In this document: positions 24,898 to 33,754 of the stretch, piece by piece
How the letters are laid out: each line of letters begins with the position of its first letter
Position numbering within the stretch: the stretch's first letter is position 1
Origin: Streptomyces sedi
Lineage (GTDB): Bacteria > Actinomycetota > Actinomycetes > Streptomycetales > Streptomycetaceae
NCBI RefSeq assembly: GCF_006335015.1
Contig: NZ_VDGT01000028.1
Location: 1 to 64,000 of the forward strand
Direction: 5' to 3'
Length of the DNA: 64,000 nucleotides
Position numbers and translations under genes: made by a program
The notes under the pieces: model-generated
Told to the model about the DNA's origin: nothing
What the model saw: only the letters and a program-made list of their open reading frames with translations
Databases searched by the model: none

Positions 24898-27180
24898 GTG
24901 AAGAACTCAGACGGCCACTGGCTGCTCCGCCAGCGCACCGAGGACGTGTACGCGACCGAGGTCGCGGAGGCCGTGGTCGCGGACGACCGGCTGACGTTGT
25001 ACTCCGCGGTCCAGCACGTGGCCAGCCGGGACAGCACGATCGACTCCGCGCTGCTCACGGTGGAGTGCTCCTCCCCCGCGGAGGGCGTGATCTCCGTGCG
25101 GACGACGCACCACGCCGGAAGCCTGCCGCGCGGGCCGGAGTTCGCGCTCGCCGAGCGCCCCGACCACGCGGCGAAGACCCGGCGCGACGGCGCGGTGGTG
25201 GAGCTGAGCAGCGGTTCCTTAGAACTGCGGGTCGACACCTCGGGGCCCTGGCGGCTGGAGTTCTCCGCAGACGGCCGGAGGCTGACGACCGCGGAGGGGC
25301 TGGGCACCGGCTTCACCCTGGTCGGCGGGGAACGTCACTACTCGGTGGCGCAACTGTCCCTGGGAGTCGGCGAGTTGGTCTACGGTCTCGGGGAGCGCTT
25401 CACGCCGTTCACCAGGAACGGGCAGACGGTGGAGGTCTGGCAGGCGGACGGCGGGACGGCCACCGACCAGGCGTACAAGAACGTGCCGTTCTATCTGACC
25501 AACCGCGGCTACGGCGTCTTCGTCAACCACCCCGGGCAGGTCCGCTACGAGGTGGGCTCCCAGGACGTGGGGCAGGTGCGGTTCTCCGTGGCGGACCAGT
25601 CGCTGGAGTACCTGGTCATCCACGGCCCGACGCCGAAGGAGATCCTGGACCGCTACACCGCGCTGACCGGGCGCCCGGCGCTGCCGCCGGCGTGGTCGTT
25701 CGGGCTGTGGCTGTCCACCTCCTTCACCACCGACTACGACGAGGCCACCGTCACCCGCTTCGTGCGCGGCATGGCCGAACGCGACATCCCGCTGGGCGTC
25801 TTCCACTTCGACTGCTTCTGGATGAAGGCGTACCAGTGGTGCGACTTCACCTGGGACCCGGATGTCTTCCCCGACCCGGAGGGGATGCTCGGCCGACTGC
25901 GGGAGCAGGGGCTGCGGATCTCGGTGTGGATCAACCCGTACATCGGCCAGAAGTCCCCGCTCTTCGCCGAGGCGATGCGCGCCGGGTACCTGGTCCGCAG
26001 GCCCAACGGCGACGTGTGGCAGTGGGACATGTGGCAGGCGGGCATGGGGCTGGTGGACTTCACCAACCCGGACGCCAGGGAGTGGTTCGCGGGGAAGCTG
26101 CGGGCGCTGACCGACCAGGGCGTGGACGCCTTCAAGACGGACTTCGGCGAGCGGGTCCCGACCGACGTGGTGTGGCACGACGGCTCCGACCCCGAGCGGA
26201 TGCACAACTACTACACCCAGCTGTACAACCAGGTGGTCTTCGACGTCCTCGCCGAGGCGCGCGGCGCCGACGAGGCGGTGCTCTTCGCGCGCTGCGCCAC
26301 CGCGGGCGGCCAGCAGTTCCCCGTGCACTGGGGCGGGGACTGCGACTCGACGTTCTCCGCGATGGCCGAGTCGCTGCGCGGTGGGCTGTCCCTCGGGCTG
26401 TCCGGCTTCGGCTTCTGGAGCCACGACATCGGCGGCTTCCAGAACACCCCGCACCGCGCGGTCTTCAAACGGTGGGTGCAGTTCGGGCTGCTGTCCTCGC
26501 ACAGCCGGCTGCACGGCGCCGGCACCTACCGGGTGCCGTGGGACTACGGCGACGAGGCGGTCGAGGTCACCCGGGACTTCACCCGGCTCAAGCACCGGCT
26601 GATGCCCTATCTCTACCGGGCCGCCCAGCAGGCCGCCGCGCACGGCACCCCGATGATGCGGGCGATGGTGCTGGAGTTCCCCGACGACCCGGCATGCGGC
26701 ACGCTGGACCGGCAGTACATGCTCGGCGGCGACCTGCTGGTCGCGCCCGTCTTCTCCGAGGACGGCACCGTCGAGTACTACCTGCCGGCCGGCACCTGGA
26801 CCCACCTGCTGACCGGCCGTCAGGTCGAGGGCCCCGGCTGGCGGCGCGAACGGTACGGCTTCGAGAGCCTGCCGCTCTTCGCGCGCCCCGGCTCCGTCGT
26901 CCCGTTCGGCGACCGGGACGACTCCCCCGTCTACGACTGGGCCGACGGCGTCACCCTCCGCGTCCACGCCCCGGCCGACGGCGAGACCGTCGTCACCCAT
27001 GTACCCGGCCGCTGGGACGACGGCGCCGGGGATTTCGACACCCACCGCGTGGGCGACACGGTCACCGTCCGCGCCCGGAACGCGCCGGGCAGCTGGCGCG
27101 CGGTGCTGGCCGGACCCGACGGCTACGGCGCGCCGGTGGCCGCCGTCGACGGCGTGGTCACGCTGACCCTGCCGCGCTGA
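24898..27180 (+). CDS. Alpha-xylosidase, glycoside hydrolase family 31 (YicI-like)
   Basis: A 760-residue GH31 enzyme. The N-terminal beta-sandwich precedes the barrel, with the nucleophile aspartate in AFKTDFGERVPTD and the acid/base aspartate in HWGGDCDSTFS. The YicI-type pattern FHFDCFWMKAYQWCDFTWDP points to alpha-xyloside rather than alpha-glucoside specificity. No signal peptide is present, so it acts inside the cell on imported oligosaccharides such as xyloglucan fragments. GTG at 24898 follows GAAGGAGAA. Codon 108 (25219) is TTA, so translation may depend on the bldA tRNA. A 19-base hairpin follows the gene. Confidence 0.93.
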   Translation: MKNSDGHWLLRQRTEDVYATEVAEAVVADDRLTLYSAVQHVASRDSTIDSALLTVECSSPAEGVISVRTTHHAGSLPRGPEFALAERPDHAAKTRRDGAVVELSSGSLELRVDTSGPWRLEFSADGRRLTTAEGLGTGFTLVGGERHYSVAQLSLGVGELVYGLGERFTPFTRNGQTVEVWQADGGTATDQAYKNVPFYLTNRGYGVFVNHPGQVRYEVGSQDVGQVRFSVADQSLEYLVIHGPTPKEILDRYTALTGRPALPPAWSFGLWLSTSFTTDYDEATVTRFVRGMAERDIPLGVFHFDCFWMKAYQWCDFTWDPDVFPDPEGMLGRLREQGLRISVWINPYIGQKSPLFAEAMRAGYLVRRPNGDVWQWDMWQAGMGLVDFTNPDAREWFAGKLRALTDQGVDAFKTDFGERVPTDVVWHDGSDPERMHNYYTQLYNQVVFDVLAEARGADEAVLFARCATAGGQQFPVHWGGDCDSTFSAMAESLRGGLSLGLSGFGFWSHDIGGFQNTPHRAVFKRWVQFGLLSSHSRLHGAGTYRVPWDYGDEAVEVTRDFTRLKHRLMPYLYRAAQQAAAHGTPMMRAMVLEFPDDPACGTLDRQYMLGGDLLVAPVFSEDGTVEYYLPAGTWTHLLTGRQVEGPGWRRERYGFESLPLFARPGSVVPFGDRDDSPVYDWADGVTLRVHAPADGETVVTHVPGRWDDGAGDFDTHRVGDTVTVRARNAPGSWRAVLAGPDGYGAPVAAVDGVVTLTLPR

Positions 27181-27186
27181 CCCGCC

Positions 27187-27226
27187 CCCGGGCCCGGCCG
27201 CGCGGTGCCGCGCGGCCGGGCCCGGG
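27187..27226. terminator. Bidirectional GC-rich terminator hairpin
   Basis: Perfect 19-base complementary arms (27187-27205 and 27208-27226) separated by two bases, placed between the convergent alpha-xylosidase and phosphotransferase genes. It probably ends transcription from both sides. Confidence 0.8.
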
Positions 27227-27246
27227 AACGTGTCGGGGTGGCGCCG

Positions 27247-28236
27247 CTACGCGGACGCGACCGCCTCGACGAGCCGGGAGATGGTCTCCGCGCGCGGCAT
27301 GTCCGGCAGGAAGGCCGGCACCTGGGCGTCGGCGAACGCGCGTTGCCGCTCGCCCAGTTCCGGGTCGACGGCGTCGCGCGCCTGCACATACAGGAAGTTG
27401 AGGGTGCCGGCGAAGAACGCGGAGAACGAGTCCAGGTCGCGCACCCGGCCCGGCCCGCCGGCGTCCCGGTAGGAGCGCCACAGCCTGCGGGCGTCGTCGG
27501 CGCGCGGGTGCTGCCGCCCCGACCACATGTGGAGCACGCTGGCCAGCTCGCGTTCGGCGGTGGTCGGGCCGGTGTCGTCCCAGTCGAGCAGCACCGGGCC
27601 CCGCGCGTCCCGCAGCACGTTCTGCGGCTGGAGGTCGCGGTGGGAGACCAGCAGCTCGTCCTCGGCGGCCGGCGCGATGTGCGGGGAGAGCGCCGGGAGC
27701 GAGCCCTCGACGAACGCGGTAAGCTCCCCGGCCCAGGAGGGGCCGGCGGCGCGGACGTCGGCCAGCAGCCGCTTCCAGTCGTCGGCCTCGGGGGCCCGCT
27801 GGTACCAGCCGTCGGGGGCCTGGCTGGCGGGGACCCCGGCCAGGTGGACCCGGGCCAGGGTGGCGCCCACCCAGTCCAGGACGTCGGGGGCGGTGGCGTC
27901 GACCGGGAAGCCCTCCACCCACTCGTAGAGCTTCACGTGAACGGGGCCGAACTCGGGCGGCAGCGCCGGGGTGCGGACGCCGTCGCGGGTGGTCAGGAAA
28001 CGGGGGGCGAGGACGCCGCGCGCGGCGGCGGCGTCGCGGAGCGTCGCCTCGTCACGCACCTGCCCGGCGTCGAAGCCGAAGAGCAGCTCCTTGACCGCCC
28101 AGTCCGCCCCCGCCCCCGACAGCCGCCACACCCGCCCGGTCGCGCCGCGCGCGACGGGCCTCAACGTCCAGGGCCCCTCGCCCAGTCCGTAGAGGGCCGC
28201 GAGATGGTCGGCTGACTCCGCGATGTTCACGCGCAT
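27247..28236 (-). CDS. Aminoglycoside-phosphotransferase-family kinase
   Basis: A 329-residue protein of the APH/choline-kinase fold. The catalytic loop is LLVSHRDLQPQNVL and the metal-binding aspartates are in VLLDWDDTGP; an ATP-side lysine is in DWAVKELLFG. ATG at 28236 has GGGGAG eight bases upstream. Members phosphorylate aminoglycosides, sugars, homoserine or thiamine precursors, and the sequence does not decide among them. It lies on the same strand as the ABC exporter of the following unassigned cluster, so self-resistance by phosphorylation of a glycoside product is conceivable. That is speculation from position only. Confidence 0.8.
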   Translation of the reverse strand: MRVNIAESADHLAALYGLGEGPWTLRPVARGATGRVWRLSGAGADWAVKELLFGFDAGQVRDEATLRDAAAARGVLAPRFLTTRDGVRTPALPPEFGPVHVKLYEWVEGFPVDATAPDVLDWVGATLARVHLAGVPASQAPDGWYQRAPEADDWKRLLADVRAAGPSWAGELTAFVEGSLPALSPHIAPAAEDELLVSHRDLQPQNVLRDARGPVLLDWDDTGPTTAERELASVLHMWSGRQHPRADDARRLWRSYRDAGGPGRVRDLDSFSAFFAGTLNFLYVQARDAVDPELGERQRAFADAQVPAFLPDMPRAETISRLVEAVASA

Positions 28237-28334
28237 GGCCGTGACTCCCCTTTGCTGTGGAACGGGCGGTGCCGGAACGGGTCCGGCGGACGGGCTCGGT
28301 GGAACGGGCGCCCCCGCGGTGCCCCCGGGGGCGC

Positions 28335-30149
28335 TCACCGCGCGCCGGGGCGCGCGGTGTCGTGGCGCGCGGTGTCGTGGCGCGGGTCGTGTGGGGTGCC
28401 GTGCCAGGAGTGCCAGAGGGCCGCGTAGGCGCCGCCCGCGGCCATCAGTTCGGCGTGGGTGCCGAGTTCGCCCACGCGGCCGTTCTCCATCAGCACCACC
28501 CGGTCCGCGTCGTGCGCGGTGTGCAGACGGTGCGCGATGGCGATGACGGTGCGCCCCTCCAGGACGGCGGCGAGGGCGCGTTCGGTTTGGCGGGCGGTGC
28601 GCGGGTCGAGCAGCGCCGTCGCCTCGTCGAGGACCACGGTGTGCGGGTCGGCCAACACCACGCGCGCCAGGGCCAGTTGCTGGGCCTGCGCGGTGTCGGC
28701 GCGGTGCCCGCCGGCGCCCAGCTCGGTGTCCAGGCCCCGCGGCAGTTCCCCCACCCAGTCGGCGCCGACGGCGGTGAGCGCCGCGTGCAGCCGGGAGTCG
28801 TCGGCGGACTCGGCGGCGATCCGCAGGTTGTCCCGCACGGTGCCGAGGAAGACGTGGTGCTCCTGGGTGACGAGCACGACCTGGCGCCGCAGCCGGGCGG
28901 GGTCCAGCGCGGCGATCGGCACCCCGCCCACCGCGACGGTTCCCGAGCGCGGCACGTCGATGCCGGCCAGCAGCCGGCCGAGCGTCGACTTCCCCGCGCC
29001 GGAACGGCCGACGACCGCCAGCCGTTCGCCGGGCCGCACCGCCAGGTCGACGCCGTGCAGCACGTCGCCGCCCCCGTCGTAGGCGAAGCGCGCGTCGACC
29101 ACCTCGATCCGGTCGTCGGCGGGCACGGGCGGCTCGCCGCGCCGCTCGGGCGGGAGGGTGCCGACGCCCTCGACCCTGGTGAACGAGGCGCCGCTGCTCT
29201 GCAACTGCTCCAGCCGTTGCAGGATCACGTCCAACGGCTGGGCCAGCTGCCGCAGATAGAGCGCGACGGCGACCACCGAGCCCAGGCTCACCGCGCCGCG
29301 CTCGTGCAGCGCGCCACCGAGCAGCAGCACCCCGGCGACGGGCAGGACATAGGAGACGTCGACGGCGGGGAAGAGCACGCTGCGCAGGAAGAGCGTGCGT
29401 TCCCTGGTGCGCCGGCTGGTCGCGACGGCGTCCCGGCAGACCTCCAGGCGGCGCCGCCGCAGGGACAGCGCCTCGACGGTGCGGGCGCCGGCGACGGTGG
29501 CGGACAGTTGCTCCGCCAGCGCGGAGGTCGCCGCGCCCTCGGCCAGATAGGCGGCGCGCGCCCGGCGCAGATACCAGCGCACGGCGAACCCGATCCCGGC
29601 GAGCCCGGCCACCCCGACCAGCCCGAGCAGCGGATGGACGACGAGGACCGCGACGAGCACGAGCAGCGCCTGGGTCGCCGCGATGAACATCTCGGGGCCG
29701 ATGTCGCGCAGGGTGTGGCCGACGGCGGCGACATCGGTCGTGCCGCGCGTCGTCAGGTCGCCCACGCCGGCGCGTTCGACGGTGGAGGCGGGGAGCGCGA
29801 GGACCCGTTCGACGAAGCGCTCCCGGATGTGCGCCGAGGTCCGTTCACCGAACCGGTGCCCCAGGTGGCGGGCCTGGCGGGAGAGGACGATCTGCGCCAG
29901 CGCGAAGACGGGCATGGCCAGCGCCAGCCGTTCGACGCCGCCAGGACCGGCCCCCGACTCGACCTCGTCGACGATGCGACCGAGCAGCCACGGGCCGGCG
30001 AGGCCGGCGACGGCGGCCAGCGCGTTGAGCACGATCATGGCGGTGAACGTGGCGCGGTCGTCGCGGACCAGCGCCACGGCGGCGCGACGCACCTCCGGCG
30101 GCGCGGCGACGGGCAGTTGGCCCTCGTGCGGCTGTCCGGGAACGGTCAT
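28335..30149 (-). CDS. ABC exporter half-transporter with intact Walker motifs but degenerate signature
   Basis: A 604-residue half-transporter with six membrane spans then a nucleotide-binding domain. Walker A (GRSGAGKST), Q-loop (LVTQEHHVF), Walker B (TVVLDEATALLD) and H-loop (IAIAHRLHTAHDAD) are all present. The signature helix, however, reads ADTAQAQQLALAR instead of LSGGQ. Its ATG overlaps the stop of the partner gene by four bases, so the two form a heterodimer. The defect complements that of the partner: only the composite site made from this protein's Walker motifs and the partner's signature can be competent. The tail carries a repeated HDTAR. Confidence 0.92.
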   Translation of the reverse strand: MTVPGQPHEGQLPVAAPPEVRRAAVALVRDDRATFTAMIVLNALAAVAGLAGPWLLGRIVDEVESGAGPGGVERLALAMPVFALAQIVLSRQARHLGHRFGERTSAHIRERFVERVLALPASTVERAGVGDLTTRGTTDVAAVGHTLRDIGPEMFIAATQALLVLVAVLVVHPLLGLVGVAGLAGIGFAVRWYLRRARAAYLAEGAATSALAEQLSATVAGARTVEALSLRRRRLEVCRDAVATSRRTRERTLFLRSVLFPAVDVSYVLPVAGVLLLGGALHERGAVSLGSVVAVALYLRQLAQPLDVILQRLEQLQSSGASFTRVEGVGTLPPERRGEPPVPADDRIEVVDARFAYDGGGDVLHGVDLAVRPGERLAVVGRSGAGKSTLGRLLAGIDVPRSGTVAVGGVPIAALDPARLRRQVVLVTQEHHVFLGTVRDNLRIAAESADDSRLHAALTAVGADWVGELPRGLDTELGAGGHRADTAQAQQLALARVVLADPHTVVLDEATALLDPRTARQTERALAAVLEGRTVIAIAHRLHTAHDADRVVLMENGRVGELGTHAELMAAGGAYAALWHSWHGTPHDPRHDTARHDTARPGAR

Positions 30150-31933
30150 CGGACGGTCTCCGGGGTGGCCGGGGCGTGGCCGGCCGCGTCGCGGGGGTCG
30201 TCCTGCTCCCGGGCGACGAGCCGGCGGTAGTCGGGGCGTTCGGCGAGGAGGCGGCGGTGGTCACCGGTGGCGGAGACCCGGCCGGCCACCAGGAAGTGCA
30301 CGGTGTCCGCCCGGTCCAGCAGCAGCGGCGACGAGGTGGTGACGGCGGTGGTGCGGCCCGCGCGGGCGGCGCGCAGCCGTTCGGCGAGCGCCGCCTCGGT
30401 GTGTGCGTCGACCGCCGAGGTGGGCTCGACGGCCAGCAGCACCTCGGGCTCGGCGCGCAGCGCCCGCGCGAGCCGGAGGCGCTGGCGCTGGCCGCCGGAG
30501 AGGTTGCGGCCCTGGGCCTCGATCCGGGAGTCGAGCCCGTGCGGCAGGGCGTCGACGATGTCGCGTGCCATGGCGGCGGCGAGGGCGTCGGCCACCGCCC
30601 GCGGGTCCGTGTCCGCGCCGCCGGCGACGATGTCGCGCGCCGTTCCGGAGAAGAGGTCGGCCTCGTTGTCGGCGAGCAGGATCCGCTCCCGCACCCGCTC
30701 CGGCGCGATGCTCTCAAGCCTGACCCCGCCCCAGGTGGCGGCCGAGCCGGTGAACCGGCCCAGGCGCTCGACGACGGCCGCGGTCTCCTCCGGGCGGGCG
30801 CTGACCAGCGCGGTCAGCGTGCCGGGGGCGAGGGTGACGCCGGAGTCCGGATCGTGGAGCACGGCGGGTCCCACGGGTGGTTCGGCGTGCGGCGCCTCGG
30901 TGTGGCCGTCGGGCGTCGGCCCGTCCGGGGGCAGCCGCAGGAAGCGCACGACGCGGCCGACCGCGACGAGGCCGCGCGCGTAGTCGTACCCGACGTCGAT
31001 CAGCGTGGAGACCGGCACCACCAGGACTGCGGCGTAGCCGTAGACGGCCACCAACTCGCCGACGGTGATGTCCCCCTGGGCCGCCATCCGCGCGGCCAGC
31101 CACATCACCACGGCGAGGAGGAGCGTGGGCAGCCCCACGCCGAGCGCCCCGATCCAGCTGGTCACCGCGCCGACCCGGTAGCCCTCCTCGCGCAGCGCGC
31201 GGGAGCCCTCCCGGTAGCGGGCGGCGAAGACCGCCTTGCCGCCGAGTCCGTTGAGGACGCGCAGCCCGCCGACGAGGTCCCCGATCCGCGCGGCGAGCGC
31301 GCCCTGCCGCTCCCGGTAGGTCGCCTCGACGGCCTGGAGGCGCCGCAGCGGCGGGCCGACCAGCACGCCCACCAGCGGGACGCAGAGCAGGACGACGGCG
31401 GCGAGCGGCGGCGAGACGGTCCACATCAGCCCGGCGACGACCGCGTAGGCGCAGACCGCGCCGATCGCGGGGCCGATGACGGCCAGCACGGTGGCGATCA
31501 CCCCGGCGTCGCCGAAGCCGATGGTGACGGCCTCGCCGACGGTGACCCGGCGGGGCAGGGCGGCGCCGAGCCGCATGGCGTGGCCGACGACGGCGTGCAC
31601 GGTGCGGTAGATGGCGTCCATGCGGATGCGGGTCATCGTGCGGTGCCGGAGGACGGCCAGCCACGCGTTGAGCACGCCGACGCCCAGCAGGGCGGCGACC
31701 CAGCCGAGCAGCGCGCCGGAGGTCGTGGAGTCCCCGTCGCCGAGCCCGTCGTCGATGGTGCGCGCCAGCAGGTAGGGCATCAGCGCCAGGCCGACCATCT
31801 GACCGCTGACCAGGAACGTGTCGAGGGCGACGCGGCGCCGCTGGCGGGCGGTCATCCACAGGAGATAGCGCTTCGGGCCACGGGAGTCGGGAATCTCAAG
31901 ATTCAGCTGTGAATCCACCATTCGCGTCACCAT
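30146..31933 (-). CDS. ABC exporter half-transporter with dead Walker motifs but intact signature
   Basis: A 595-residue half-transporter. The six-span membrane part is normal, and the signature NLSGGQRQRLRLARAL is perfect. Walker A is replaced by VSARPEETAAV with no P-loop lysine, Walker B reads LLAVEPTSAVD (Asp replaced by Val), and the H-loop histidine is a serine (TTAVTTSSPLL). It therefore cannot hydrolyse ATP in its own site and serves as signature donor to its partner. ATG 31933 is used; ATG 31921 is a possible alternative. It is divergent from the glycosyltransferase operon and is the probable exporter for that locus. Confidence 0.92.
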   Translation of the reverse strand: MVTRMVDSQLNLEIPDSRGPKRYLLWMTARQRRRVALDTFLVSGQMVGLALMPYLLARTIDDGLGDGDSTTSGALLGWVAALLGVGVLNAWLAVLRHRTMTRIRMDAIYRTVHAVVGHAMRLGAALPRRVTVGEAVTIGFGDAGVIATVLAVIGPAIGAVCAYAVVAGLMWTVSPPLAAVVLLCVPLVGVLVGPPLRRLQAVEATYRERQGALAARIGDLVGGLRVLNGLGGKAVFAARYREGSRALREEGYRVGAVTSWIGALGVGLPTLLLAVVMWLAARMAAQGDITVGELVAVYGYAAVLVVPVSTLIDVGYDYARGLVAVGRVVRFLRLPPDGPTPDGHTEAPHAEPPVGPAVLHDPDSGVTLAPGTLTALVSARPEETAAVVERLGRFTGSAATWGGVRLESIAPERVRERILLADNEADLFSGTARDIVAGGADTDPRAVADALAAAMARDIVDALPHGLDSRIEAQGRNLSGGQRQRLRLARALRAEPEVLLAVEPTSAVDAHTEAALAERLRAARAGRTTAVTTSSPLLLDRADTVHFLVAGRVSATGDHRRLLAERPDYRRLVAREQDDPRDAAGHAPATPETVR

Positions 31934-32193
31934 AGATCATGCCCGAGCGGCGTGTCAGCAGCCGTTAATCCCACCTCCGGGGCGCCGTGAACTCAGCGCG
32001 GTAATTGTTCGTTCATCGCCCGGTAACTGGGCGCCCTTTTCGGGGTGTTTCGCGCCCCCGGCAGGCAAAATATACGGGAGGACAGGGGTTTCGGATCCCG
32101 GCCCCCGGGCCCTTTCCGCATACCGACCTCGATCGCGGCTCAACCGGACGAAGCGAGCGGTCCTGGGGCGGCTGAGGGGCCGTCAGCGCACTC
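31934..32193. other. Intergenic region between exporter and glycosyltransferase operons
   Basis: No convincing gene. A minus-strand frame (31955-32143) begins with TTG, has no ribosome site and has unbiased composition. The region must hold the exporter promoter. Confidence 0.4.
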
Positions 32194-32223
32194 TTGACCG
32201 GGTGGCAACTATGTGCCTACGCT
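32194..32223 (+). promoter_or_regulatory. Housekeeping-type promoter of the glycoside operon
   Basis: TTGACC at 32194-32199 and TACGCT at 32218-32223 are separated by 18 bases. Transcription would start near 32230, about 50 bases before the GTG start of the first gene. Confidence 0.6.
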
Positions 32224-32280
32224 TATTTTCGCCTTTGGGCGTTCGTTGATTTCTCACTTCCCACAGGAAGCTGTGTCCTC

Positions 32281-33690
32281 GTGACCGACGTTTCTGTTGT
32301 GGTACCCGCGCACAATCGGCCGAAAGAACTCGTCAGAACGCTTCTGAGTCTGACCCGACAGACGCTCCCCACCACCGACTTCGAGGTAATCGTCGTCGAC
32401 GACGGATCTCGCGAGGATGCACGTGCACTCGTCCGGGAATCGGCCGACGCGCTGTCCTCGCTCGATATCAGGGTAGTCAGGAACGAAAAGGCCGCCGGCG
32501 CTTCCGGGGCCAGGAACCAGGGAGCCCGATTAGCCACCGCTGACCTCCTGGTCTTTCTCGACGTCGACTGCCTCGCCCATCCCGACATGCTGGCCGTCCA
32601 TCTCGCGACGCAGGGCGCGCGCCGGGTGGCGGCCTCCGGTTACACGCACGGCAGGGAACTCACCCCGGAGACGTGGGAGTTGCGGATCGGCGGCGACTGG
32701 AACTGGGAGTCGGCCGAGGAGGTCTTCGCCAAGGCCGCCACCGTCGACCTGCTGCACGACCCGCTGACGGAGCTGCTCGCCGAGCCCAGACCCAGCGACT
32801 GGGCGTTCTTCTGGACCTGCAACGTCAGCGTCCCGCGCGACGCGTTCGAGGCCGTCGGCGGTTTCGACGAGAGCTTCGACGTCAAGGGCGTCGAGGACGT
32901 CGAGCTGGGGCTGCGCCTGTCGCTCGCCGGGCTGCCGACGGTCTTCCTGCCGGACTCCCGCGCGCTGCACCAGCCCCATCCCCGCGACCGGCACACCGAG
33001 TTGCTGCGGGACCGGCGCAACGACCTCGTGCTGCTCCGCCGCCACCCCACGCTGGAGGTGGAGGCCGTGTGCGCCTTCGACATCGTGAACGCCCGCGCGG
33101 CGCTGCCCGCGTTGACCAGCTTCCGCGACCGCCTCGCGCCCGAGGCCGTCGACACCGCCCACCTGTCCGCGCTGCCCGGGGCGAGCGAGGCGCTGGCCGG
33201 CGCGGAGAGCACCCTGCTGATCGGCGCGGCCGACGCCTGGCCCACCTCGCTGCCCGCGCCGACGCTGACGGTCGGCCCCACCGCCGACGAGGTCGAGGGC
33301 CGCTCCTACCGGCTGCTCGGCACGCGGCTGCCGTTCGAGGACGGACAGGTGGACGTGGCCGTCCTGACCGACTACTGGCGGGTGCTGCCCGAGGCCACCG
33401 CGTGCCGGGTGATCGCCGAGGCGCTGCGGTGCGCGCGCCGGGTCCTGGTCCTGAGCGACGCGGCCACCGCGCCGCCCGCCGTGCCGGACCCGGAGCTGGC
33501 GGCGGCCCTTGAGGGGGCGGGCACCCCCTTCTGGACGCACACGATCGCGCTGCGCCGGGAGTTCCACCAGTTCCGTTTCACCGCGCTGGACAGACCGGCG
33601 GGCGGGCCCGACGCCGCCGGGGCGAGCCGCGCGTTCGAGGTGGAGCCGGCCGCGTGGCCGCTCGCCCACCTCTCGGACATCACGCACTAG
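32281..33690 (+). CDS. Family 2 glycosyltransferase with methyltransferase-like tail
   Basis: A 469-residue protein. Residues 1-250 are a GT-A family 2 glycosyltransferase (VVVPAHNRPKELVRTL, EVIVVDDGS, the DxD motif in LVFLDVDC, and an acceptor region in GGFDESFDVKGVEDVELG). Residues about 300-410 resemble a reduced methyltransferase fold (LLIGAADAW, then LPFEDGQVDVAVL), without a clear SAM-binding GxGxG. GTG at 32281 is preceded by AGGAAG; the frame is open further upstream only across the promoter. It is the first gene of the unassigned biosynthetic operon. Codon 84 (32530) is TTA, which suggests bldA-dependent developmental control of the locus. Confidence 0.85.
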   Translation: MTDVSVVVPAHNRPKELVRTLLSLTRQTLPTTDFEVIVVDDGSREDARALVRESADALSSLDIRVVRNEKAAGASGARNQGARLATADLLVFLDVDCLAHPDMLAVHLATQGARRVAASGYTHGRELTPETWELRIGGDWNWESAEEVFAKAATVDLLHDPLTELLAEPRPSDWAFFWTCNVSVPRDAFEAVGGFDESFDVKGVEDVELGLRLSLAGLPTVFLPDSRALHQPHPRDRHTELLRDRRNDLVLLRRHPTLEVEAVCAFDIVNARAALPALTSFRDRLAPEAVDTAHLSALPGASEALAGAESTLLIGAADAWPTSLPAPTLTVGPTADEVEGRSYRLLGTRLPFEDGQVDVAVLTDYWRVLPEATACRVIAEALRCARRVLVLSDAATAPPAVPDPELAAALEGAGTPFWTHTIALRREFHQFRFTALDRPAGGPDAAGASRAFEVEPAAWPLAHLSDITH

Positions 33691-33754
33691 CCGGCGCCCG
33701 CACACGACAGCCGGTTCGACAATTCCGTGCCACACCGACGGTCGGGGACCAGCC

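Noticed and set aside
31955..32143. A 62-codon minus-strand frame ending in Cys upstream of the exporter, considered as a RiPP precursor
   Set aside because: TTG start, no ribosome site, no leader-like pattern; it also lies in a promoter region.
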